Positions 1 to 5,780 of a stretch of DNA of 7,124 nt are shown in pieces; the stretch's first letter is position 1, and each line of letters starts with the position of its first letter. The notes under the pieces were generated by a model. That model worked only from the letters and a program-made list of their open reading frames with translations. It was not told where the DNA came from and ran no database searches. A program made the translations under genes and the position numbers. The stretch covers positions 1-7,124 of the forward strand of contig JACUTO010000076.1 in the NCBI GenBank assembly GCA_014859755.1. Reading direction: 5' to 3'. Origin of the DNA: Candidatus Bathyarchaeota archaeon. GTDB taxonomy: Archaea > Thermoproteota > Bathyarchaeia > Bathyarchaeales > Bathyarchaeaceae.

Positions 1-1349
1 GCTTCTTTGTCTCCACTTATTGAGAAAAGAAGGGGTTTCAGCGTTCTTTCTTTGACAGAAGTTATATCGGAGAGAGCATCTTCGAACATTGGGAAGCTTC
101 GATGAAGGCCAAAGAAGACCACTATGAGACTGTCCAAGTTTTTGTCTTCCAACAGCGCATTGAAAGCTGTATTAAAAACATTTTGCGCCTCAGACGGCGA
201 ATACATTCCTACCTCTATGGCTGGCCCCATATCTACAGGGTTCCCTACATTTTTATGCCATGGAGGCGAAATCTTCCGAATGGCTTCAACAGTCTCACTA
301 GACAAGCCAGGGATCTGAAACCCATTTTTTATGGCTGAATCCGCTGCGATGACACAGCCAGCGCCGGTAACGCTCATCACCCCAATTTTTCTACTTTTAG
401 GCAGAGGTTGCAACGCAAAGGCCTTGGCAAAATCTATGAGTTCTTCAAAGCTTTCTACCTGAATTATTCCTGCTTGTCTACACGCCGCACCGAATATTTC
501 GCTTCTTCCAGCTAAGGACCCGGTGTGAGAACTGGCGACTTTTGCTCCCTTCTCGGTGACCCCTGATTTCAAAACTAAAATTGGTTTTTTCTTTGAAACC
601 TTTCGAGCAGCTGTTAAGAAGCTTCTACCGTCCTTAACTCCTTCAATATACATGCATATTACCTTAGTCTCCGGGTCCTGCCCCAAATAGTTCAGAACCT
701 CCACGTCGTCTACGTCACATTTGTTGCCGAGGCCCACAACTTTGCTTAGACCGAATTGCTGAGAACTTATGATGTAGGCCAGTAGATAGCCAAGAAACAC
801 TCCTGTTTGGGCGACGATAGCAACATGACCCCTCTTAGCTCGACCGATTCCGGGAACGAAGGAAGAAGTGAAGCCGTTCGCAGTGTTCAAGACACCAGTC
901 GTGTTTGGTCCAATTATCCGTATCCCAGCCTCCTTTGCTATCTTAACCATTTCCTCCTCCAGCGCCGTATTCCCCTCCTCAGAGAAACCCGAAGATATGA
1001 TCACAACTCCTTTCACACGTTTTCTGGCGCAACTTTCCATAATTTCAGGCACAGTTGAAGCGGGAGTAGCTATAACGGCGATGTCCAAAGGTCCTAGAAT
1101 TGAATCAACTCTAGAGTAGGCTTTCAGTCCCAGAATTTCAGTTGCTTTAGGGTTCACGGGGTAGAGTTTGCCTTTAAACCCGAGGTCAATTAGGTTCCTT
1201 AGAATGTTATATCCAAGTTTACCCGGAGTTCTGGAGGCGCCGATTATTGCAACGCTTCTGGGTTCAAAAAGGAATTTAAGGTTAGAGCCTTCGTTTACAT
1301 GTTTAGGCAAGGAAACACACCTATTAACTTCTTGTGAAGTTGTTCTCAC
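1..1349 (-). CDS. ADP-forming acyl-CoA synthetase, alpha part (C-terminus cut by window edge)
   Basis: Enzymes of this family interconvert acyl-CoA + ADP + Pi with free acid + CoA + ATP through a phosphohistidine, in the cytoplasm. I translated the reverse strand by hand and found 449 open codons running off the left edge. A CoA-binding Rossmann domain starts at about residue 24 (SVAIIGAS, 32-39), with a GPNTTG turn at 147-152. A flavodoxin-like domain follows, carrying SSHTGSLAG at 273-281, whose His275 matches the family's phosphorylated histidine. A third domain fills about 315-449. Free-standing alpha subunits are about 460 residues, so the gene may end just outside the window or continue into a fused ATP-grasp beta part. 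The GTG start at 1349 has GAGGT 7 nt upstream. A TTG at 1310 with AGGTG 7 nt upstream is a real alternative that fits the usual family length better. It is divergent from the acyl-CoA dehydrogenase, suggesting a shared substrate. Substrate unknown. Confidence 0.9.
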   Translation of the reverse strand, partial: MRTTSQEVNRCVSLPKHVNEGSNLKFLFEPRSVAIIGASRTPGKLGYNILRNLIDLGFKGKLYPVNPKATEILGLKAYSRVDSILGPLDIAVIATPASTVPEIMESCARKRVKGVVIISSGFSEEGNTALEEEMVKIAKEAGIRIIGPNTTGVLNTANGFTSSFVPGIGRAKRGHVAIVAQTGVFLGYLLAYIISSQQFGLSKVVGLGNKCDVDDVEVLNYLGQDPETKVICMYIEGVKDGRSFLTAARKVSKKKPILVLKSGVTEKGAKVASSHTGSLAGRSEIFGAACRQAGIIQVESFEELIDFAKAFALQPLPKSRKIGVMSVTGAGCVIAADSAIKNGFQIPGLSSETVEAIRKISPPWHKNVGNPVDMGPAIEVGMYSPSEAQNVFNTAFNALLEDKNLDSLIVVFFGLHRSFPMFEDALSDITSVKERTLKPLLFSISGDKE

Positions 1350-1366
1350 GTAGTTGACCTCACTCT

Positions 1367-1375
1367 CATATAAAT
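1367..1375 (-). promoter_or_regulatory. Candidate box A (TATA) for the acyl-CoA synthetase
   Basis: On the minus strand this reads ATTTATATG, a good archaeal TATA-box match. Its centre lies about 22 nt before the GTG at 1349, so a start of transcription 25-27 nt downstream would fall just inside that codon. If this box is real, the TTG at 1310 (AGGTG ribosome binding site 7 nt before it) would be the translation start. This is inferred from spacing only. Confidence 0.4.
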
Positions 1376-1426
1376 TTTGAATCCTCGCCAGACTCTGAAG
1401 AACGTTCAATGGATTTGAGTTGATGA

Positions 1427-1448
1427 AAACAAATTCTTAGTTTTGTTT
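1427..1448. repeat. Inverted repeat in the divergent intergenic region (possible operator)
   Basis: AAACAAA (1427-1433) and TTTGTTT (1442-1448) form perfect 7-bp arms around an 8-nt spacer. It sits midway between two divergent genes of acyl-CoA metabolism, where a dimeric repressor could control both. The arms are AT-rich, so chance occurrence is possible. Confidence 0.3.
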
Positions 1449-1468
1449 GAACAGATAGTCTTTTGACC

Positions 1469-1478
1469 AGTTTAAACT
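1469..1478 (+). promoter_or_regulatory. Candidate box A for acyl-CoA dehydrogenase, inside a perfect palindrome
   Basis: AGTTTAAACT is a perfect 10-bp palindrome containing a TTTAAA TATA-like core. Its centre is about 36 nt before the ATG at 1510, which would put transcription initiation near 1498-1501, directly upstream of the AGGTAGGTG ribosome binding region. It is followed by two degenerate 5-nt repeats (AAACT, AAACT, AGACT; 1474-1488). The spacing is right for an archaeal promoter; no purine-rich BRE is obvious. Confidence 0.45.
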
Positions 1479-1509
1479 AAACTAGACTTAATGAACATAA
1501 AGGTAGGTG

Positions 1510-3126
1510 ATGAACGTGGAAGAGTTTCCATGGTGGACGAAAGAACAAAGGCAGCTCGCAAGGGAAGTTGAAGAGTTCAGTCGAGAAGTTGCACCTTTGG
1601 TTGAAGAGGCAGACTGGAGGGCTAAACTAGGCATGCTCGACGGCTCGTTGCCTTGGGACTCCATACCCCAAGAACTCAAGAAAAGGATGGTTGAAAAGGG
1701 ATATTTCGGCGCCATGATACCGAAGGAGTACGGAGGAATGGGCCTAGGCGCCACAGGCAGCTGTATAATTGCAGAAGGACTAGGCCCAGCTTACGGAAGC
1801 TTCGTCTCAACAGCCATCGGAGGAACCCACCAAATCATCCGCCACGGCACAAAGGAACAGAAAGAAAGGTGGCTACCCAAAATAGCAAGCGGAGAAATCA
1901 GTGGGGCCATAGGCCTAACCGAACCCTTCGTCGGTTCTGACGCCGCAGGAGTAGAAACCTTTGCGGTGCGGGAGGGAGACGAATACGTCATTAACGGCAA
2001 GAAAAGGTTCGTAACCAATCTTGGCTACGCCGACCTTTATATAGTATACATAAAGACCAGCGAAAAGCCTGAAGACAAAGCAGCGTATAGGCATATGACA
2101 GCCCTCATCGTCGAAAAGGGCACACCGGGTTTCACAGTAGAAAAGGTTAACATGTTATGCACGTTAGATCCGCCTCAGCTCAACGGATATCTGAATTTCG
2201 ACGACGTGCGAGTTCCTGTAGCCAACAGAATTGGGGAAGAGAACGATGCCTTCCTTGGAGTTATGGTAGACGGGCTTAACTTTGAGAGGCTCATGATATG
2301 TGCCCTCACGCTCGGCTTCATGCGTATATCGCTAAAGTACGCTGTCTACGCCACGGAGAGGCGCATACAATTCGGTAAACGCACCATCGACTTTGAAAGC
2401 AACCAGTATAGAATCGCTGACATGATAACCAACCTAAAGTTGGCTCGACTCATGACCTACTACTCAGCATACCTTGCTGACTTAGGACAAGAACCGATAA
2501 TTGAGGCAACCTTGATCAAGATTTTTGCAGCAGAGGCAAACAGCAAAGCTGCCCTTGACGCCATGCAATGCATGGGAGGAGACGGACTGACAAAAATGTA
2601 CCCGGTTGAATCAATCATGAGAAACATGCTCATGAATGTAATAGGCGCCGGATCCAGCGACATCATGAAACGACTTCTAGTGAGGCAAGCGACGAGATAT
2701 CAGGTGGGCCTAATGTTGGAGGACCTGGAGTTGCCGCGCCGCCGCTTGCATCCAGAACTAGGTGTACCCGTGTCAGACTGGAGGGGCGAATTGAAACCAA
2801 AGTTGACAGCAAAGGATCCGGAAGGAAGGGTGCTTGAAGCCCTTGCTTTGGATTATAAGGTTAATCCGGGGCTCTATATGACTCGCGAAGATTTAGAGGA
2901 GGACACAGACCTTAAGGGAGAAGAACTAGACAAGGTGCTGATGTCGCTTGAAGAGAAGAGACTCGTCAAGCTTTTCAGGCTGCATGGAGTTATCAGACTT
3001 GCGAAAGCCTTGTACACGGGTTTAAAGAAGGTGAAACCGCAGAAATTCTACAGTTGGTATCCTCCGTGGGTTAAGGAAAAACTGTTTCCAGCGCCTCAAA
3101 TGAAGCCGATGTTTGAAACAAAATAG
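1510..3126 (+). CDS. Acyl-CoA dehydrogenase with C-terminal winged-helix-like extension
   Basis: This is an FAD-dependent enzyme expected to introduce an alpha-beta double bond into an acyl-CoA and pass electrons to ETF. With Met1 at 1510 it has 538 residues; ordinary members have about 380-400. The all-alpha N-domain is followed by the flavin/substrate signature GLTEP (135-139) with GSD (142-144), and the C-domain has R284 with FGK (288-290) and MGGDG. The canonical medium-chain catalytic Glu position is Ala380 (IGAGSSD), but Glu259 in NFERL aligns with the catalytic Glu of isovaleryl-CoA dehydrogenase (LDLERL). Residues 436-508 look like a winged helix and are followed by a basic, aromatic tail. 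Start choice: GTG 1507, ATG 1510 and GTG 1516 are all in frame. AGGT 5 nt before 1510 supports ATG; AGGTGAT (1505-1511) could serve 1516. Substrate unknown; branched or aryl-substituted acyl-CoA is possible. Confidence 0.93.
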   Translation: MNVEEFPWWTKEQRQLAREVEEFSREVAPLVEEADWRAKLGMLDGSLPWDSIPQELKKRMVEKGYFGAMIPKEYGGMGLGATGSCIIAEGLGPAYGSFVSTAIGGTHQIIRHGTKEQKERWLPKIASGEISGAIGLTEPFVGSDAAGVETFAVREGDEYVINGKKRFVTNLGYADLYIVYIKTSEKPEDKAAYRHMTALIVEKGTPGFTVEKVNMLCTLDPPQLNGYLNFDDVRVPVANRIGEENDAFLGVMVDGLNFERLMICALTLGFMRISLKYAVYATERRIQFGKRTIDFESNQYRIADMITNLKLARLMTYYSAYLADLGQEPIIEATLIKIFAAEANSKAALDAMQCMGGDGLTKMYPVESIMRNMLMNVIGAGSSDIMKRLLVRQATRYQVGLMLEDLELPRRRLHPELGVPVSDWRGELKPKLTAKDPEGRVLEALALDYKVNPGLYMTREDLEEDTDLKGEELDKVLMSLEEKRLVKLFRLHGVIRLAKALYTGLKKVKPQKFYSWYPPWVKEKLFPAPQMKPMFETK

Positions 3127-3157
3127 AGCGATCGTTCTCGAAGGAGTGGCTGTATCG

Positions 3158-3484
3158 CTACTGGGAGTTGAAATAGGACTCTAGCTTCTCCTTCAGAATT
3201 GCCTTAAGCTGGGGGTCATCCCGGTAGTAATTGTCTTCGATGCCTAAGACGGTTATCTTAAGCGCGGCTTCTGGATATCGCCGAACAATAATTTCCCTAT
3301 GTTCCTCTTCCATAACGAATATTTTGTCAGCCCACCGGATCAGTTCCGCACCTACGGGATTCAGCACACCAAACGAGGTCCCCGCTGATCTAACCTCAAA
3401 ACCTTTGCGGTCTTTGAACATCTTCGCCGCTGTGGGGCTTCTGTGGATGTTACCGGAGCAGACAAATAGTATCCTCTTGACCAT
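3158..3484 (-). CDS. Small low-molecular-weight tyrosine-phosphatase-like protein
   Basis: Predicted to hydrolyse phosphotyrosine, or a small phosphorylated substrate, through a cysteinyl-phosphate. The CX5R P-loop is near the N-terminus: VCSGNIHRSPTAA with Cys9 and Arg15 (Met1 at 3484), followed by the SAGT segment. WADKIFVMEEEH and the acidic IEDNYY/DDP segment near the C-terminus resemble the short archaeal and bacterial predicted phosphatase group (COG4551, from memory), which is about 105-110 residues long. Classical enzymes have about 150, so the 108 residues here are normal for the short group and not a truncation. The ATG has AGGAGGTG 5 nt upstream; a GTG one codon earlier is less well spaced. 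It converges on the acyl-CoA dehydrogenase with 31 nt between stops. It lies 117 nt downstream of the DUF35/thiolase operon and seems to have its own ribosome binding site and possibly its own promoter. Confidence 0.85.
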   Translation of the reverse strand: MVKRILFVCSGNIHRSPTAAKMFKDRKGFEVRSAGTSFGVLNPVGAELIRWADKIFVMEEEHREIIVRRYPEAALKITVLGIEDNYYRDDPQLKAILKEKLESYFNSQ

Positions 3485-3489
3485 CACCG

Positions 3490-3522
3490 CACCTCCTAGG
3501 ATTAAAGCATATGAAAACTAAA
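3490..3522 (-). promoter_or_regulatory. Candidate promoter and strong ribosome binding site of the phosphatase gene
   Basis: AGGAGGTG (3497-3490) is an almost full match to the anti-Shine-Dalgarno sequence and lies 5 nt before the ATG at 3484, which decides the start. TTTAGTT (3522-3516), preceded by purine-rich GGAAAGA, is a weak box A/BRE candidate about 38 nt upstream of the ATG. The ribosome binding site is convincing; the promoter is tentative. Confidence 0.5.
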
Positions 3523-3563
3523 TCTTTCCCCTTTTTCTCTCTTATCCCGTAATAGTCGTTATG

Positions 3564-3579
3564 AATTAGAAAATAAAGG
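3564..3579 (-). terminator. Possible T-rich terminator after the thiolase/DUF35 operon
   Basis: Read on the minus strand, a C-rich stretch after the last DUF35 stop leads into CCTTTATTTTCTAATT. T-rich tracts without strong hairpins act as terminators in many archaea. It lies between the operon and the separately initiated phosphatase gene. The tract is interrupted, so support is weak. Confidence 0.3.
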
Positions 3580-3601
3580 ATGGGAGAGGGGGGTTCAGGG
3601 G

Positions 3602-4063
3602 CTAGATGGGTTTGAAGTATCTTATGTCTTGAATGTTGGCTTCGCGTTTGTCTTTGAACACAGCTTGAACTCGCATACCGATCCTTAATTTTTCCGCATC
3701 AACTTCGCCCAGGAGATGGGAAAATCCTGTGTCAGCTCCGTCAAGCTTTATGATTCCGTATATGATTGGTGGGGCTGTGGGTTGGTATGGTTCTGAGTAG
3801 TTCACAACTGTGTAGGATAAGAGTGTGCCCTTGTCGCTTAGTTCCACCCACTCATCTAGCCTACTGAGACACCTTCCGCATACGGGTCTCGGTGGCATGT
3901 AAACGCGGTTGCATTTCGGACACTTTACGCCAAGTATCTTTTTGTTGTCCCTCAATTCTGTGAAGAACTTGGTGTTGAAGTCGCCGAGGTAGTATATGTA
4001 GTTCAGAGCCAGTTTCCCCGGAATCGAGTAAGCCCATTTGTCGTGTTCTTCCCTACTCAACAA
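3602..4063 (-). CDS. DUF35 zinc-ribbon/OB-fold protein, copy 1 (thiolase partner)
   Basis: Proteins of this family bind thiolase-like enzymes; in archaeal HMG-CoA synthesis a DUF35 protein bridges thiolase and synthase and channels the CoA arm. Here 153 residues carry a rubredoxin-like zinc ribbon with Cys48, Cys51, Cys62 and Cys65 (CPKC...CGRC). An OB-fold runs from TLLSYTVV to the end and includes the conserved IYGIIKLDG strand and RVQAVFKDK. The N-terminal 45 residues form the helical segment typical before the ribbon. The start is TTG: either 4063 or the adjacent TTG at 4060, which sits better (7 nt) behind GGAGGG. It begins 9 nt after the stop of the second DUF35 gene, so it is the fourth and last gene of the operon. 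It resembles its neighbour through ribbon and OB-fold (shared GVKCPKC, GTLL and AVFKDK), indicating a tandem duplication. A role as partner of one of the two upstream thiolase-like proteins is inferred. Confidence 0.9.
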   Translation of the reverse strand: MLSREEHDKWAYSIPGKLALNYIYYLGDFNTKFFTELRDNKKILGVKCPKCNRVYMPPRPVCGRCLSRLDEWVELSDKGTLLSYTVVNYSEPYQPTAPPIIYGIIKLDGADTGFSHLLGEVDAEKLRIGMRVQAVFKDKREANIQDIRYFKPI

Positions 4064-4072
4064 TAATCCCTC

Positions 4073-4576
4073 CTATTCCTCGACTAAAGTGAAGTATTTG
4101 ATGTCCCAGAAGTCTCCCTTGCGGTCCTTTTTGTCTTTGAACACCGCTCGAACTCGCTTGCCCCTCCATTGAAGTAGCTTCGTGATTTCCGTTTCCGACA
4201 AGTAATGGTTGATGACTCCGCCGCCATCAAGCTCGATGACTCCCCAAGTGTAGGGAACCTTTCTTTCCTCTCCGGTTTGTGGGTCTGTAAATTTTTGGAA
4301 CACCACGCTGAAATATAGCAAGGTGCCTTCGTTTCCCAGCGGAATCCATTCCTTTTGAAATACATGACAGCTTCCACAAACCGTTCTCGGGGGCGCCACT
4401 ATGCGCCCGCACTTTGGACATTTGACTCCCCAAATCTTTGCATTCTCCTTGATCTCTTTAAGGAACCTACCCATGTAGGGACCTGTAGGCCAATTAACAG
4501 GCAACCTTAACGGAAACTTTACCGCAAGGGTTCCAGGCGCACGTTTTTGGATGAATCTCTCTTCTCTTTCAACCAA
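4073..4576 (-). CDS. DUF35 zinc-ribbon/OB-fold protein, copy 2 (thiolase partner)
   Basis: This is the second DUF35 protein, 167 residues from the TTG at 4576. The zinc ribbon uses Cys53, Cys56, Cys67 and Cys70 (CPKC...CGSC). The OB-fold follows from TLLYFSVV, with a longer hairpin (DPQTGEERK) than copy 1, then WGVIELDGGG and RVRAVFKDK. I chose TTG 4576 because GAGGTG lies 6 nt before it, straddling the stop of the upstream thiolase-like gene; the next in-frame start, TTG 4609, overlaps that gene by 23 nt and has no ribosome binding site. The N-terminal stretch of about 50 residues before the ribbon is basic and differs from copy 1. Such N-segments often contact the thiolase, so the two copies may have different partners. 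Placement between the thiolase-like genes and copy 1, with 10- and 9-nt gaps, argues for one complex. The family is not itself an enzyme as far as is known. Confidence 0.9.
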   Translation of the reverse strand: MVEREERFIQKRAPGTLAVKFPLRLPVNWPTGPYMGRFLKEIKENAKIWGVKCPKCGRIVAPPRTVCGSCHVFQKEWIPLGNEGTLLYFSVVFQKFTDPQTGEERKVPYTWGVIELDGGGVINHYLSETEITKLLQWRGKRVRAVFKDKKDRKGDFWDIKYFTLVEE

Positions 4577-4589
4577 TTTTTCCACCTCA
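4577..4589 (-). promoter_or_regulatory. Ribosome binding site overlapping the upstream stop codon
   Basis: On the minus strand the TGA of the thiolase-like gene (4589-4587) is embedded in GTGAGGTGG, whose GAGGTG lies 6 nt before the TTG at 4576. Termination and re-initiation are thus in the same ribosome footprint, suggesting translational coupling of the thiolase-like protein with its DUF35 partner. Confidence 0.6.
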
Positions 4590-5765
4590 CTTGGGCTTTT
4601 CCTTCGCAAGTAAGTGCAATATGCTCCAAGTAGAGCCGCCGAAAGAAGAAGACATAGCCGTGTTCACCTCCTTCGGAATCTGGTGTTCTCCAGCGTCCCC
4701 ACGAATCTGTAAAGCAGCCTCAGCAACCCTAAGCATGGCCGTTGCTCCGATAGGATTGGTTGATACAACTCCGCCGGAAGCGTTGATCGGGAAGTCGCCT
4801 TCTAGCGCGGTTACACCTTTCTCAACCATTTCAATGTTTTCGCCGGGTTTGAGGAAGAGAAATTCTGTCATCCAGTCCATGTGCCACCAGACGTTTGGGT
4901 CATACAATTCAAAGGTGTCGATTTGCTTGAGGGGGTTCGTTATTTTGTTTCTTTCATATAGTTTCCTTGCGCAACGCCTCATGGTTGACTCTGCTTCGGT
5001 TATCACTCCCACCACGAAATCTTCCAAGTGAGTTGTTACGTGGTCCTTAATCCAAACGGGTTTGCCAGTAATCCTTTCAGCCTTCTCCTCCGACGCTAGT
5101 ATCAAGGCGCAAGCGCCGCTTGATTCTGGACACATGTGAAGGAGTCTGAGGGGATAAACCAACAATCTTGAGTTCATTACGTCGTCTACCGTTAGTTTCA
5201 TCCGCAGATGAGCGTAGGGGTTTCTCACAGCGTTATCTGCCAGCTGCACTCGCAGTTTCGCTGCAACAAGTTCCAAACGTTCCAGTTGTTCCATAGTAAG
5301 GGCTTCCAACCTCTCTGCAAATGTAGCGCCGGTGAGGGCCCCAGACATCATCCATCTAAACCATAGAGGATCAGCCATCCCGGTTATTCCGCCAGTAGCC
5401 TCCCCCTCCTCCATTTTCTCAAAACCAACACACAATGCTACATCGTATAAGCCAGAGGCCACGATGTTGTCTGTGGCGCAAACAAGTGTTCCACCAGTTG
5501 TTCCACCCGTAGTGATCCGTATGCCAGATTTCATGTAGGCACCGTCACCGTCGACATGCCACATGTCTCCCTGATAGTTTCCTTCAAAGAGCTCCATGTT
5601 TCCATGAACTATGACGTCAATGTCTGCAATGTCTAGTTGGGCATCCTTGAGGGCGGCTCTCACAGCCTCATTTACGAGTTCAACTTGGGTTACGTCTGGT
5701 CTTCGCCTCTTGTGGTATGTTTGACCAACCCCAACGATCGCCACATTTCTATTCTTCTTAACCAT
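4587..5765 (-). CDS. Thiolase-like protein A (SCP2/Ltp-type), catalytic Cys and His not conserved
   Basis: A 392-residue protein with the thiolase fold of the SCP-x/lipid-transfer type. It has an N-terminal VAIVGVGQT strand, GLYDVALCVGFEKM after the first active-site helix, the TVDDVMNSR segment, and INASGG...LRVAEAALQIRG near the C-terminus. Aligned without gaps to CASG...SG..DV...G.EKM of true thiolases, the nucleophilic Cys position is Gly88 (GGTTGG), with the nearest cysteine at 96. The GHP-box His is Asn337 (TNPIG). The usual HDCFT region is an aromatic stretch with Tyr288, Trp293, Trp294 and His295. An ordinary Claisen thiolase mechanism is therefore doubtful. The LYD at 287-289 resembles the LYDHF of the retro-aldolase Ltp2, as I recall it. 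The ATG start has AGGTGA 6 nt upstream. It lies 15 nt after thiolase-like B and is coupled to DUF35 copy 2. It could instead be a structural subunit. Confidence 0.88.
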   Translation of the reverse strand: MVKKNRNVAIVGVGQTYHKRRRPDVTQVELVNEAVRAALKDAQLDIADIDVIVHGNMELFEGNYQGDMWHVDGDGAYMKSGIRITTGGTTGGTLVCATDNIVASGLYDVALCVGFEKMEEGEATGGITGMADPLWFRWMMSGALTGATFAERLEALTMEQLERLELVAAKLRVQLADNAVRNPYAHLRMKLTVDDVMNSRLLVYPLRLLHMCPESSGACALILASEEKAERITGKPVWIKDHVTTHLEDFVVGVITEAESTMRRCARKLYERNKITNPLKQIDTFELYDPNVWWHMDWMTEFLFLKPGENIEMVEKGVTALEGDFPINASGGVVSTNPIGATAMLRVAEAALQIRGDAGEHQIPKEVNTAMSSSFGGSTWSILHLLAKEKPK

Positions 5766-5780
5766 ATTTGTTCACCTGTC

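Noticed and set aside
102..1119. Several short plus-strand frames opposite the synthetase gene
   Set aside because: The minus strand is open through all of 1-1349 and reads as a continuous acyl-CoA synthetase, so these are shadows and not remnants of other genes.
1..1349. Possible pseudogene, because no complete start-to-stop gene is present on the minus strand here
   Set aside because: Codon-by-codon translation found no internal stop or frameshift; the gene only lacks its stop because the window ends.
3127..3159. Inverted repeat AGCGAT...ATCGCT spanning the convergent stops, as a possible two-way terminator
   Set aside because: Only 6-bp arms with a 21-nt loop and no T-tract on either strand; easily due to chance.
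3524..3543. Pyrimidine tract on the plus strand as a terminator for the acyl-CoA dehydrogenase
   Set aside because: It lies about 400 nt beyond the stop and beyond an oppositely oriented gene; on the other strand it is simply the purine-rich stretch before the phosphatase gene.
4577..4609. Longer DUF35 copy 2 starting at TTG 4609
   Set aside because: No ribosome binding site precedes it and it overlaps the upstream gene by 23 nt, whereas GAGGTG sits 6 nt before TTG 4576.
4591..5031. Open plus-strand frame of 146 codons opposite thiolase-like protein A
   Set aside because: It is the antisense shadow of a well-supported gene and its translation resembles no protein family I know.
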